A stretch of DNA of 64,000 nt from Aquimarina rhabdastrellae (GTDB taxonomy: Bacteria > Bacteroidota > Bacteroidia > Flavobacteriales > Flavobacteriaceae), in assembly GCA_947387485.1 (NCBI GenBank), contig CANDNT010000015.1, positions 1 to 64,000 of the forward strand. The letters run 5' to 3'. Each line of letters starts with the position of its first letter. The stretch's first letter is position 1. This document shows positions 36,246 to 45,023 of the stretch, one piece after another. A program made the position numbers and the translations under genes. The notes under the pieces were generated by a model. The model was given only the letters and a program-made list of their open reading frames with translations, ran no database searches and was not told the DNA's origin.

Positions 36246-36815
36246 ATGAGAGTAGAAAACAGAAGAGAAGAAATCATAAAAGAAGCGGCAATTCTTTTTA
36301 AAGAAAGAGGATATAGTGCTGTAACCATGAGAGATTTAGCCAAAGCTATGGGGATCAAAGCAGCAAGTCTATACAATCATATACAATCCAAACAAGAGAT
36401 TCTATCAACGATCATTATCAGTCTAGCCGAAGAGTTTACAAACGGAATGAATGAAATCGTAAAAACACGACTAGATACCATCCAGAAACTAGAACGTATT
36501 ATCGATTTACACATAGATGTAACATTACGTAATGCAGACGGTTTGGCGGCGTTGAATAATGATTGGATGCATCTGGAAGAAAAAAATCTACAGTATTTTG
36601 AAAGAATGCGAATCGATTACGAAGAAAACTTTAAAAAGATTGTTCGTCAAGGAGTAGAATTAAAAGAAATCAAACCCTACAATATTGAGATCATGGTGTT
36701 TTCTACATTATCTACCTTAAGAACCTTGTATTTATGGTATCCTAAAAAAGAAAAAATAGATGCCGAAATCCTAAAGAAAGATATGATTTCTGTCCTGTTA
36801 AAAGGAATTATTTAA
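36246..36815 (+). CDS. TetR/AcrR-family regulator, likely controlling the paa operon
   Basis: This 189-residue protein has the N-terminal TetR HTH (REEIIKEAAILFKERGYSAV, TMRDLAKAMGIKAASLYNHI) and an all-helical ligand-binding domain. Known context: PaaR-type TetR repressors that sense phenylacetyl-CoA control paa genes in several bacteria. Here the regulator directly precedes paaE, with two palindromes in the 150-base gap, one of them resembling a TetR site. Control of paa by this protein is inferred. An in-frame TTG at 36222 would add eight residues but lies in the promoter box. Confidence 0.85.
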   Translation: MRVENRREEIIKEAAILFKERGYSAVTMRDLAKAMGIKAASLYNHIQSKQEILSTIIISLAEEFTNGMNEIVKTRLDTIQKLERIIDLHIDVTLRNADGLAALNNDWMHLEEKNLQYFERMRIDYEENFKKIVRQGVELKEIKPYNIEIMVFSTLSTLRTLYLWYPKKEKIDAEILKKDMISVLLKGII

Positions 36816-36917
36816 AGCCACATAATACATATAAGGAGAAAAGATAAATAGAAACGGTCTTTTTAAAATAATCCAAAGTTCTTCATAAGTACTTTAACAA
36901 ATCTTTATTTGCAAATA

Positions 36918-36937
36918 AAACTAACAATCGTTAGTTT
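36918..36937. promoter_or_regulatory. TetR-type operator before paaE
   Basis: AAACTAACAATCGTTAGTTT has eight-base perfect arms around AATC. The core CTAACAATCGTTAG resembles the CNAACGNNCGTTNG pattern I recall for PaaR of Thermus, with one mismatch. It shares AAAACTAACAA with the palindrome region before the E2 gene near 49334. Confidence 0.7.
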
Positions 36938-36938
36938 A

Positions 36939-36964
36939 GCAAAACTATAACGTTATAGTTTTGC
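36939..36964. promoter_or_regulatory. 26-bp perfect palindrome overlapping the paaE promoter
   Basis: The half GCAAAACTATAAC is followed directly by its exact complement. The right half contains TAGTTTTG (36956-36963), a TANNTTTG box. The palindrome ends 4 bases before the paaE start. A bound dimer would cover the promoter, and the mRNA would be nearly leaderless. Confidence 0.65.
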
Positions 36965-36968
36965 ATAA

Positions 36969-38042
36969 ATGAACGATTTTTATCCTATAAAAGTTAGCCA
37001 AATCCAAAAGGAGACAAAGACATGCTCCTCGGTAACTTTTGATATTCCACAAGAATTACAAGAAACATTTTCATATAAACAAGGACAATATCTCACGCTT
37101 AAAACAGCAATTGACGGAGAAGATGTAAGAAGATCCTATTCGCTGTGCTCTAGTCCTGTAGAAAACAAATGGCAAGTTGCAATTAAGCAAATCGAAGGCG
37201 GAAAATTTTCTACCTATGCCAATACAGAACTCAAAGTAGGAGATGTATTAGATATAATGCCTCCAAGCGGAAATTTCTATACAGAAGTAGAAACTACACA
37301 AGCCAAAGAATATATAGTATTTGCAGCAGGAAGCGGAATTACACCGATTCTTTCTATTATAAAAACGCATCTAGCGCTAGAGCCTAACAGTAGATTCAAG
37401 CTGTTTTACTTGAATCGCAACGCAAAATCCATTATCTTTAAAGAAGAAATAGAAGCACTGCGTAATACCTATTTTGGTAGATTCGAGATATTTTATTTCT
37501 TAACCAAAGAACAAAGAGATATTCCGTTATTAAACGGACGATTTACTGCAGAAAAAATACAAGAACTAACCCAAAAAATAATTCACATTCCTTCTGTGAG
37601 CGAATGTTTCATTTGCGGTCCAGAAGAAATGATCTTTTTAATCAGAGACGAACTAGAAACTGCTGGATTATCCAAAGAGAAAATTCATTATGAACTCTTC
37701 TTCTCAGGACAATCCGAAGAAGATAAAAAACGAGCTGCTTTGGCCATAGAACATAAGTTTGATGGAACAGAAGTAACTATTATCGATGGAGGAAAGGAGT
37801 TTCATTTCGGAATGGAAGATGATTATGATAATATTCTTGATGGGGCCTTAGCAGCAGGAGCAGATTTACCGTATGCTTGCAAAGGTGGTGTGTGTAGTAC
37901 CTGTAAGTGCAAGGTGGTCGAAGGAAAAGTAGAGATGAAAATTAATTATGCGTTAGAAGAAGACGAACTTACAAAAGGAATTGTACTCTCGTGTCAAGCC
38001 GTACCAACGACAGAAAAAGTGGTGGTAGATTTTGATATTTAG
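36969..38042 (+). CDS. paaE: 1,2-phenylacetyl-CoA epoxidase, reductase subunit PaaE
   Basis: This 357-residue protein has an FAD domain (EDVRRSYSLCSSP), an NAD domain (FAAGSGITPILSII, CFICGPEEM) and a C-terminal plant-type 2Fe-2S ferredoxin (CKGGVCSTCKCKV plus a distal Cys). It passes electrons from NAD(P)H to the PaaAC oxygenase that makes ring-1,2-epoxyphenylacetyl-CoA. Length is normal. It is the first gene of the paa operon here, ahead of paaA, whereas in E. coli it is last of the ABCDE set. Two palindromes lie just upstream. Confidence 0.95.
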   Translation: MNDFYPIKVSQIQKETKTCSSVTFDIPQELQETFSYKQGQYLTLKTAIDGEDVRRSYSLCSSPVENKWQVAIKQIEGGKFSTYANTELKVGDVLDIMPPSGNFYTEVETTQAKEYIVFAAGSGITPILSIIKTHLALEPNSRFKLFYLNRNAKSIIFKEEIEALRNTYFGRFEIFYFLTKEQRDIPLLNGRFTAEKIQELTQKIIHIPSVSECFICGPEEMIFLIRDELETAGLSKEKIHYELFFSGQSEEDKKRAALAIEHKFDGTEVTIIDGGKEFHFGMEDDYDNILDGALAAGADLPYACKGGVCSTCKCKVVEGKVEMKINYALEEDELTKGIVLSCQAVPTTEKVVVDFDI

Positions 38043-38118
38043 GACGTTTCCCTTCGGGTCAGGCTTTCGGCAGTCGCTCTCTAACGAGGAGCTTCAACAA
38101 AGCCTCAATCCTTAACGC
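38042..38118. repeat. Dispersed-repeat-like element between paaE and paaA
   Basis: This 77-base stretch is clearly GC-richer than its surroundings and contains CTTCGGGTCAGGCTTTCGG and ends with CTCAATCCTTAACGC. The arms AGGCTTT (38061-38067) and AAAGCCT (38099-38105) can pair. From memory it resembles extragenic repeats found many times in flavobacterial genomes. Only one copy is in this window. Confidence 0.55.
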
Positions 38119-38174
38119 AAAACAATTCAATAAGAATAAAACCTATGCTGCAAAGCATAACAAAATAGAAAACG

Positions 38175-39131
38175 ATGAGCGAGAAAGAAATCAAAAGTTT
38201 AGAGGAAATCTTTGAGCAGCGAATCGCACGCGATGAGAAAATCGAGCCCAAAGACTGGATGCCAGAAAAGTATCGCAAAACGCATATCAGGCAAATATCA
38301 CAGCATGCCCATTCCGAAATTGTAGGAATGCTACCAGAAGGAAATTGGATAACTAGAGCTCCTTCATTAAGGCGTAAAGTTGCGTTGTTAGCCAAAGTAC
38401 AAGACGAAGCAGGACATGGGTTATACCTATACAGTGCTTGCGAGACTTTAGGGATTTCTAGAGACGAATTGTATGAACAATTACATACTGGGAAAGCAAA
38501 ATATTCAAGTATATTCAATTACCCAACCTTAACATGGGCAGATATAGGAGCTATAGGTTGGTTAGTAGATGGAGCAGCTATTATTAACCAAGTGCCGCTG
38601 TGTAATACTTCTTATGGACCTTATGCAAGAGCCATGGTTAGAGTGTGTAAAGAAGAAAGTTTCCACCAGAGACAAGGATACGAAATCATGCTTAAACTAG
38701 CCAAGGGAACACCAGAACAAAAAGCCATGGCACAAGATGCCTTAAACCGTTGGTGGTGGCCATCCTTAATGATGTTTGGACCTACAGATGCAGAGTCTGT
38801 GCACACTGCACAATCCATGAAATGGAAATTAAAACGTAAAACAAATGATGAATTACGTCAACAATTTATAGATCAAACAATACCACAAGCAGAATTAATA
38901 GGACTAACAGTTCCTGATCCAGATTTAAAATGGAATGAAGAACGTAAATCGTATGATTTTGGACCTATAGATTGGGATGAATTCTGGAGAGTAGTCAAAG
39001 GTCACGGACCATGCAACAAACAACGTCTAAGCGCTAGAGTCAATGCGTGGAATAATGGAGAATGGGTAAGAGATGCAGCAATGGCCTACGCAGAAAAACA
39101 ACAAGATAAAAAAACTAAAAAAGCAGTATAA
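38175..39131 (+). CDS. paaA: 1,2-phenylacetyl-CoA epoxidase, catalytic subunit PaaA
   Basis: This 318-residue protein is the diiron oxygenase subunit. The iron-binding helices carry [17 protein letters not shown] and [13 protein letters not shown] (ExxH motifs), and the N terminus [30 protein letters not shown] is a family hallmark. It epoxidises the ring of phenylacetyl-CoA with PaaC as structural partner. The next gene, paaB, starts 39 bases downstream. Confidence 0.96.
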   Translation: MSEKEIKSLEEIFEQRIARDEKIEPKDWMPEKYRKTHIRQISQHAHSEIVGMLPEGNWITRAPSLRRKVALLAKVQDEAGHGLYLYSACETLGISRDELYEQLHTGKAKYSSIFNYPTLTWADIGAIGWLVDGAAIINQVPLCNTSYGPYARAMVRVCKEESFHQRQGYEIMLKLAKGTPEQKAMAQDALNRWWWPSLMMFGPTDAESVHTAQSMKWKLKRKTNDELRQQFIDQTIPQAELIGLTVPDPDLKWNEERKSYDFGPIDWDEFWRVVKGHGPCNKQRLSARVNAWNNGEWVRDAAMAYAEKQQDKKTKKAV

Positions 39132-39170
39132 GATTCTTTTTAAGAAAGAAACTTTTATAAAAATATAGAT

Positions 39171-39455
39171 ATGGAAAAAAATTGGCCTTTATGGGAAGTT
39201 TTTGTGAGAAGCAAGAATGGACTAGAACACCGTCATTTTGGAAGCCTACACGCAGCAGATGCAGAAATGGCATTAGAAAATGCAAGAGACGTTTACACGA
39301 GACGTAATGAAGGTGTAAGTATATGGGTAGTAGAATCAAAACATATCACAGCTTCTAACCCAAAAGATAATGGCGAATTATTTGAGCCAGCACAAGACAA
39401 AGTGTATCGTCATCCTACTTTCTATGATTTACCAGACGAAGTAAAGCATATGTAA
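39171..39455 (+). CDS. paaB: Phenylacetyl-CoA epoxidase subunit PaaB
   Basis: This 94-residue protein matches PaaB across its length: NWPLWEVFVRSKNGLEHRHF, GSLHAADAEMALENARDVYTRR and SIWVVESKHITAS. It bridges PaaAC dimers and helps to couple the reductase to the oxygenase. Its position between paaA and paaC is the conserved order. Confidence 0.95.
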   Translation: MEKNWPLWEVFVRSKNGLEHRHFGSLHAADAEMALENARDVYTRRNEGVSIWVVESKHITASNPKDNGELFEPAQDKVYRHPTFYDLPDEVKHM

Positions 39456-39473
39456 AGGATAAAAATAGAAGTA

Positions 39474-40229
39474 ATGAACAAAGAAAACTTAATACAATAC
39501 ATATACAGTATTGCCGATAATAGCTTGATTCTAGGACAACGTATGTCGGAGTTATGCGGGCATGGACCAAGTCTAGAAACAGATATCGCATGTACCAATA
39601 TGGCTTTGGACCTTTTAGGACAAACAAGAAGCTATTATCAGTATGTAGCAACATTATTAGGAGAAGGAAAAACTGAGGATGATGTCGCTTATTTACGTAC
39701 CGAGAGAGAATACAAAAATGTCTTATTAGTAGAACAACCCAATACACATTTTGGATATGTAATAGCGAGACAATTTTTCTATGATACCTTTCATTTATTG
39801 CTCTTAGAAAAATTGCAATTCAGTACAGATGAAACATTAGCAGCTATTGCTAAAAAGGGAATCAAAGAAGTGAGTTATCACAAAAGATTCTCATCAGATT
39901 GGATCAAAAGATTAGGTGATGGAACCGCAGAGAGCCATCAAAAAATCCAAGAAGCTATTACAGATTTATGGGCATATACAGGAGAATTATTCGATATGCT
40001 ACCAGAAGATCAAGAAGCAGTAGAGGCAGGAATTGGAGTAGATGTGACTACTTTAAAAGAGAAATACCAAGAACAAATCAAAAATGTATTAGACGAAGCA
40101 ACTTTAAGTGTACCAGAATTACAATGGTTTCAACGAGGAGGCAAACAAGGAATACATTCAGAACATATGGGATTTTTATTAGCAGATTTACAATATATGC
40201 AGAGAACATATCCTAATATGAAATGGTAA
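39474..40229 (+). CDS. paaC: Phenylacetyl-CoA epoxidase structural subunit PaaC
   Basis: This 251-residue ferritin-like protein has family motifs: LGQRMSELCGHGPSLETDIA, NMALDLLGQTRSYYQYVA and PNTHFGYVIARQFFYDTFH. It lacks a full diiron site and serves as the scaffold of the PaaAC heterodimer. It starts 18 bases after paaB. Confidence 0.95.
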   Translation: MNKENLIQYIYSIADNSLILGQRMSELCGHGPSLETDIACTNMALDLLGQTRSYYQYVATLLGEGKTEDDVAYLRTEREYKNVLLVEQPNTHFGYVIARQFFYDTFHLLLLEKLQFSTDETLAAIAKKGIKEVSYHKRFSSDWIKRLGDGTAESHQKIQEAITDLWAYTGELFDMLPEDQEAVEAGIGVDVTTLKEKYQEQIKNVLDEATLSVPELQWFQRGGKQGIHSEHMGFLLADLQYMQRTYPNMKW

Positions 40230-40239
40230 ATGATAAACG

Positions 40240-40271
40240 ATACTCTAGTTTTCATGTAGGAGCTAGAGTAT
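40240..40271 (+). other. Intra-operon hairpin between paaC and paaD
   Basis: ATACTCTAG pairs with CTAGAGTAT and is followed by TTTTATAT, so it resembles a weak terminator or processing site that may set the PaaD level relative to PaaABC. Confidence 0.55.
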
Positions 40272-40288
40272 TTTATATAACATAGAAA

Positions 40289-40771
40289 ATGATAGACCAT
40301 ACCCTCATAACAATATTAGAAAAGGTGTCAGATCCAGAGATACCCGTCTTATCTATTATGGATATGGGAGTAGTACGCAGTGCACAATGGAAAGAGAATA
40401 AAGTAGAAGTTTCTATAACACCTACCTATAGTGGATGCCCAGCAATGGATGTACTAGCAGAAGATATCAAAGCAGCCTTTAATGAAAAAGGTATAATATC
40501 CGAAGTAAAATTAGTCTTAGCCCCAGCTTGGACTACAGATTGGATCACAGCAAGAGGACGCAAAGCCTTAGAAGATTACGGAATCGCAGCACCTTTAGAC
40601 GCAGAAGCAGACAAAGAAGCGTTACTCGGAAATAAGAAAATAATCAAATGTCCTCAATGCGGATCTACAGAAACAAAAATGATAAGTCAGTTTGGATCCA
40701 CAGCATGTAAAGCCTTATTTCAATGCGAAACATGTCAAGAACCATTTGATTATTTTAAGTGTTTAAAATAG
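40289..40771 (+). CDS. paaD: Phenylacetyl-CoA epoxidase accessory protein PaaD
   Basis: This 160-residue protein has an N-terminal MIP18/DUF59 domain (VSDPEIPVLSIMDMGVVRS, TPTYSGCPAMDVL). A C-terminal Cys-rich zinc-ribbon-like tail carries CPQC, ACKALFQCETC and a final Cys. PaaD is thought to help to mature the iron or iron-sulphur centres of the epoxidase. Order and length are normal. Confidence 0.93.
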   Translation: MIDHTLITILEKVSDPEIPVLSIMDMGVVRSAQWKENKVEVSITPTYSGCPAMDVLAEDIKAAFNEKGIISEVKLVLAPAWTTDWITARGRKALEDYGIAAPLDAEADKEALLGNKKIIKCPQCGSTETKMISQFGSTACKALFQCETCQEPFDYFKCLK

Positions 40772-40804
40772 AATAGAAAAATAATAAGGAATACATTAAT
40801 GATG

Positions 40805-40828
40805 TACACTGAGCTTGTCGAAGTGTTA
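40805..40828. repeat. GAGCTTGTCGAAG-type intergenic element
   Basis: ACACT and AGTGT flank GAGCTTGTCGA, forming a short hairpin. This motif is, to my knowledge, among the common small extragenic repeats of Bacteroidota. A related form (CCTGAGTATATCGAAGG) is in the hairpin at 48641-48667. Confidence 0.5.
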
Positions 40829-40861
40829 ATTGTCAAAAAAAGTTCCTAATCACATATAAAA

Positions 40862-41641
40862 ATGAGTGTAATACTAGAAAGAATAGAAGGAAATGTAGCA
40901 TACATAACCTTAAACAGACCAGAAGCATTCAATAGTTTTACCAGAGAAATGGCGCTGAGCTTACAAGATCGATTAGATGCTTGCGAAGCAGATGAAAACA
41001 TTAGAGCCATTGTACTTTCAGGAGCAGGAAAAGCCTTTTGTGCAGGGCAAGACCTGAAAGAAGTAACTTCTCCAGAACACAATCCAGGGTTCAAGAAGAT
41101 TTTAGAAGAACACTACAACCCAATCGTAAGACGAATTAGAGCTATCGAAAAACCTATCATAGCAGCAGTAAATGGAGTAGCTGCTGGAGCAGGAGCAAAC
41201 ATTGCATTGGCTTGTGATATAGTAGTAGCACACGAAAAAGTAAGTTTTATACAAGCTTTCAGCAAAATAGGATTGATACCAGATAGCGCAGGAACCTTTT
41301 TCTTGCCAAGATTAATAGGATTCCAAAAAGCATCGGCATTAATGATGTTAGGAGACAAAGTAGATGCAGTAGAAGCAGAACGCTTAGGTATGATCTATAA
41401 AGTAATTCCTTTAGAAAACTTTGAAGAAGAAGTAACAAAGTTGGCTTCAAAAATGGGAGCAATGCCAACGCAAGCATTAGGTTATACCAAAAGACTTCTT
41501 AATAAAGCATTGACCAATGATCTAGAACAACAATTAGCTTTAGAATCAGAATTACAAATAGCATCTTCAGAAACAGAAGATTACCAAGAAGGCGTAAATG
41601 CGTTTATCGAAAAGCGCAAACCAGAATTTAAAGGAAAATAG
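40862..41641 (+). CDS. paaG: 1,2-epoxyphenylacetyl-CoA isomerase PaaG
   Basis: This 259-residue crotonase-fold protein has NRPEAFNSFTREMALSL, the oxyanion-hole stretch GKAFCAGQDLKEV and AAVNGVAAGAGANIALACDI with the PDSAGTFFLPR segment of PaaG. It turns the epoxide into oxepin-CoA and later isomerises an enoyl-CoA intermediate. A second crotonase, more PaaF-like, lies at 47881. Confidence 0.9.
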   Translation: MSVILERIEGNVAYITLNRPEAFNSFTREMALSLQDRLDACEADENIRAIVLSGAGKAFCAGQDLKEVTSPEHNPGFKKILEEHYNPIVRRIRAIEKPIIAAVNGVAAGAGANIALACDIVVAHEKVSFIQAFSKIGLIPDSAGTFFLPRLIGFQKASALMMLGDKVDAVEAERLGMIYKVIPLENFEEEVTKLASKMGAMPTQALGYTKRLLNKALTNDLEQQLALESELQIASSETEDYQEGVNAFIEKRKPEFKGK

Positions 41642-41721
41642 GAAATAAGGATTAGACGATAAAAGTGTGAAACATTGAAAGATTTGCCTTTTGAGTTTTA
41701 CATTTTAGATTTAAAATTGAT

Positions 41722-42882
41722 ATGATAAAAACTGTAGGCATCATAGGATCAGGTACCATGGGAAGCGGAATAGCTCAAGTAGCAGCAACTGCAGGATGTA
41801 CCGTAAAAGTATATGACACCAATCAAGCCGCTTTAGAAAAAAGTAAAGCTAGCTTAGAAAAAATATTAACTCGATTAATAGAAAAAGGAAGAATAGATGC
41901 AGCAGAAAAATCGAGAATTCAAGAAAATATTACACACGTTCAAGTATTAGCAGATTTAGCCGATGCTGACTTAACCATAGAAGCCATAGTAGAAAACTTA
42001 GAAATAAAACAAAAAGTTTTCAAAGAGTTAGAAACCTATATTTCAGAAAACGCGATTATAGCTTCGAACACATCATCATTATCCATAGCCTCTATAGCTT
42101 CCGCTTTACAAAAACCAGAAAGATGTATCGGAATTCATTTTTTCAATCCAGCGCCACTCATGAAGTTGGTTGAGGTAATTCCAGCAGTGCAAACATCAAA
42201 CGAAGTTTTAGAAACAGCCGTACAAACAATTGCAGATTGGAAAAAAGTAGTCGCTGTAGCCAAAGACACACCAGGATTTATTGTCAATAGAGTAGCTAGA
42301 CCGTTTTACGGAGAATCTTTACGTATCTATGAAGAAGGAGTCGCTGATTTTGCAACAATAGATTGGAGTTTAAAAACAATAGGAGGTTTCCGTATGGGAC
42401 CATTTGAGTTAATGGATTTTATAGGAAATGATGTAAACTATACAGTGACAGAAACAGTATTCAAGGCATTCTATTACGATCCAAGATACAGACCGTCATT
42501 TACACAAAAGAGATTATCAGAAGCAGGATACTTAGGGAGGAAAACTGGTAAAGGATATTATAGTTATACAGAAGACGCAGAAAAGCCAACTCCAACAGAA
42601 GATAAAGTACTAGCGCAACAAATATTTGATAGAGTCTTGGTGATGTTGATCAATGAAGCTGCAGACGCACTATTCTTAAACATTGCCTCAGCAGCAGATA
42701 TTGACAATGCAATGACCAAAGGAGTAAATTATCCTAAAGGACTTTTAAGCTGGGCAGACGAAAAAGGAATTGCCTGGTGTGTAGAAAAGTTAGATACGTT
42801 GTATGATGAATATCACGAAGATAGATACAGATGCAGTCCGTTATTGCGTAAAATGAATAAAGAAAATAAGACCTTTTTTTAG
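41722..42882 (+). CDS. paaH: 3-hydroxyadipyl-CoA dehydrogenase PaaH
   Basis: This 386-residue protein has an NAD-binding GIIGSGTMGSGIAQVAATAG, IEAIVENLEIKQKVFKELE, the catalytic His/Glu region (GIHFFNPAPLMKLVEVI) and two C-terminal helical domains (PGFIVNRVARPFYGESLRI). It oxidises 3-hydroxyadipyl-CoA to 3-oxoadipyl-CoA. It is shorter than the E. coli protein (475 residues) but fully formed. Confidence 0.92.
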   Translation: MIKTVGIIGSGTMGSGIAQVAATAGCTVKVYDTNQAALEKSKASLEKILTRLIEKGRIDAAEKSRIQENITHVQVLADLADADLTIEAIVENLEIKQKVFKELETYISENAIIASNTSSLSIASIASALQKPERCIGIHFFNPAPLMKLVEVIPAVQTSNEVLETAVQTIADWKKVVAVAKDTPGFIVNRVARPFYGESLRIYEEGVADFATIDWSLKTIGGFRMGPFELMDFIGNDVNYTVTETVFKAFYYDPRYRPSFTQKRLSEAGYLGRKTGKGYYSYTEDAEKPTPTEDKVLAQQIFDRVLVMLINEAADALFLNIASAADIDNAMTKGVNYPKGLLSWADEKGIAWCVEKLDTLYDEYHEDRYRCSPLLRKMNKENKTFF

Positions 42883-42948
42883 AAAAATTGAGAGCATATA
42901 AATTGAAAAACTCAAAAACTAATTAACTAAAACACTAATAAACGAAAT

Positions 42949-43356
42949 ATGACCCCAGAACAAATTCCACATAAAATGCTAAGCCTAGATCCATACAGTA
43001 CATGGTTGGGAATTGAAATTTTAGAATGTGAGTTAGGAAGATGTAAAGTAGGAATGACTATTCGCAAAGAAATGTTGAATAGCATGGGTAAAGCACATGG
43101 AGGAATTAGTTATTCTTTGGCAGATACAGCCTTTGGATTTGCTGCAAATACACATGGCAAATATGCAGTATCTATAGAAACTTCTATTAATCATATAGAA
43201 GCTCTAGAAGAAGGAGATTATATCACAGCAGAATCAGTAATCGAAAAAGTAAAAACAAAAGTAGGATTCAATGTGATCGAAGTAAAAAGAGGAGACGAAT
43301 TGGTAGCTCTTTTTAAAGGAGTAGTATATAGAACAAAAAAAGACTGGGAAGAATAA
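42949..43356 (+). CDS. paaI: Hydroxyphenylacetyl-CoA thioesterase PaaI
   Basis: This 135-residue hot-dog-fold protein has the motif MGKAHGGISYSLADTAFGFA with the catalytic Asp, typical of PaaI. It releases dead-end CoA esters and protects the free CoA pool. It lies between paaH and a passenger gene in the operon. Confidence 0.92.
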   Translation: MTPEQIPHKMLSLDPYSTWLGIEILECELGRCKVGMTIRKEMLNSMGKAHGGISYSLADTAFGFAANTHGKYAVSIETSINHIEALEEGDYITAESVIEKVKTKVGFNVIEVKRGDELVALFKGVVYRTKKDWEE

Positions 43357-43371
43357 AAAATATAAAAGTCA

Positions 43372-43766
43372 AAATGTAAAATGATAAATGAAAAGTCGAA
43401 AAAATATGATTTACAAGAACGATTAGTAAAGTTTTCGGCTAGGATTATCAAAAGTATTCCTTCCTTAAAAAAAGGATATGCTTCAGAACATTTACAAAAA
43501 CAATTGATAAGATCGAGTACTTCTTCAGCATTAAATTATGGAGAAGCACAAGGCGCAGAATCAAAAAAAGACTTTATGCATAAAATGAGACTTTGCCTTA
43601 AAGAGCTTAGAGAAACTCAAGTGAATCTAAGTATTTTAGAAGAGGCAGAGTTAGTCAAAGAAGATAGAATATTTGAAGAAATAAAAAGAGAATGTAAAGA
43701 GTTGATCGCAATATTTACAGCAAGTGTAAAGAAAATGAGCTGATTATATATTTACATTTTACATTT
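43372..43766. repeat. Inverted 12-bp repeats flanking the four-helix-bundle gene
   Basis: AAATGTAAAATG (43372-43383) and its exact complement CATTTTACATTT (43755-43766) bracket the small gene at 43381-43743. A similar TTTTACATTTTAGATTT lies before paaH near 41695. Confidence 0.45.
43381..43743 (+). CDS. Four-helix-bundle protein (23S rRNA intervening-sequence family)
   Basis: This 120-residue helical protein has family motifs YDLQERLVKFSARIIK, LQKQLIRSSTSSALNYGEAQ, SKKDFMHKMRLCLKELRET and the closing CKELIAIFTASVKK. The family (IVS/S23, related to Avd of diversity-generating retroelements) is scattered through Bacteroidota genomes with no settled function. It is inserted between paaI and paaJ on the same strand and has no obvious link to phenylacetate metabolism. 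Confidence 0.88.
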   Translation: MINEKSKKYDLQERLVKFSARIIKSIPSLKKGYASEHLQKQLIRSSTSSALNYGEAQGAESKKDFMHKMRLCLKELRETQVNLSILEEAELVKEDRIFEEIKRECKELIAIFTASVKKMS

Positions 43767-43779
43767 AAAATTTTAGATT

Positions 43780-44985
43780 GTGAAAGAGTCATACATAATA
43801 GACGGAGTAAGAACTCCTGTAGGAAAATATAAAGGGACCTTATCTGTAGTGCGTACAGATGATTTAGGAGCATTAGTGATAAAAGAAATAGCAGAACGTA
43901 ATGCAAATATTCCTCAAGAAGCTTATGACGATGTGATTATAGGTTGTGCTAATCAAGCTGGAGAAGACAACCGCAATGTAGCACGTATGTCATCCTTATT
44001 AGCCGGATTACCATACAGTGTACCAGGAGAAACAGTCAATAGATTGTGTAGCTCTGGGTTATCGGCTATTATTCATGCCAATCGTGCGATCAAAGCAGGA
44101 GACGGAGATGTATTTATTGCTGGAGGAGTAGAAAATATGACTCGTGGACCATATGCTATAGCAAAACCGTCAAGTGCTTTTGGAACGGATGCAAAAATGT
44201 ATGATACAAGTTTTGGATGGCGTTTTGTGAATCCAAAAATGCATGAAATGTATGGAACAGACGGAATGGGAATGACTGCAGAGAATTTGGTAGAAAAATA
44301 CAATATCTCTCGCGAAGATCAAGATGCTTTTGCATACCGTAGTCAAATGAAAGCAACCAAGGCACAAGAATCAGGACGATTAGCAAAAGAATTGGTGACA
44401 GTCGAAATTCCACAACGCAAAAAAGATCCAATACAATTCAATCAAGATGAGTTTATAAAACCAACAACTACTCCAGAAATCTTAGGAAAATTAAGAGCAG
44501 CATTCAAAGCAGACGGAAGTGTAACTGCTGGAAATGCTTCAGGATTAAATGATGGAGCGGCTGCAACAATTATAGCCTCAGAAGATGCAGTAAAAAAATA
44601 CAACCTAAAACCAATGGCTAGAATTGTTAGCTCGGCAGTAGTAGGAGTAGAACCGCGTATCATGGGAATTGGACCTGTTAAGGCATCTAATAAAGCTTTA
44701 GAAAAAGCAGGATTAACAATGAATGATATAGATGTGATCGAACTCAACGAAGCTTTTGCAGCGCAAAGTCTAGCATGTATAAGAGAATGGGGATTAGCAG
44801 ATGATGACCCAAGAATTAATCCTAATGGAGGAGCGATAGCTATAGGACATCCACTAGGAATGACAGGAACTCGTATAGCCTATTCAGCAGCTTTAGAATT
44901 ACAAGAAACAGGAAAACGATATGCATTAGTAACAATGTGTATAGGAGTAGGACAAGGATATGCGGCTGTAATAGAGCGAGTTTAA
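43780..44985 (+). CDS. paaJ: 3-oxoadipyl-CoA/3-oxo-5,6-dehydrosuberyl-CoA thiolase PaaJ
   Basis: This 401-residue thiolase has nucleophile Cys in NRLCSSGLSAI, His in GHPLGMTG and the C-terminal CIGVGQGYA. The N terminus YIIDGVRTPVGKYKGTLS matches PaaJ/PcaF. The start codon is GTG at 43780. It splits off acetyl-CoA in the last steps of the pathway, giving succinyl-CoA. Confidence 0.92.
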   Translation: MKESYIIDGVRTPVGKYKGTLSVVRTDDLGALVIKEIAERNANIPQEAYDDVIIGCANQAGEDNRNVARMSSLLAGLPYSVPGETVNRLCSSGLSAIIHANRAIKAGDGDVFIAGGVENMTRGPYAIAKPSSAFGTDAKMYDTSFGWRFVNPKMHEMYGTDGMGMTAENLVEKYNISREDQDAFAYRSQMKATKAQESGRLAKELVTVEIPQRKKDPIQFNQDEFIKPTTTPEILGKLRAAFKADGSVTAGNASGLNDGAAATIIASEDAVKKYNLKPMARIVSSAVVGVEPRIMGIGPVKASNKALEKAGLTMNDIDVIELNEAFAAQSLACIREWGLADDDPRINPNGGAIAIGHPLGMTGTRIAYSAALELQETGKRYALVTMCIGVGQGYAAVIERV

Positions 44986-45023
44986 AGAAAATAAATATAG
45001 AATAGAAAAAAATAAAAACCGAA

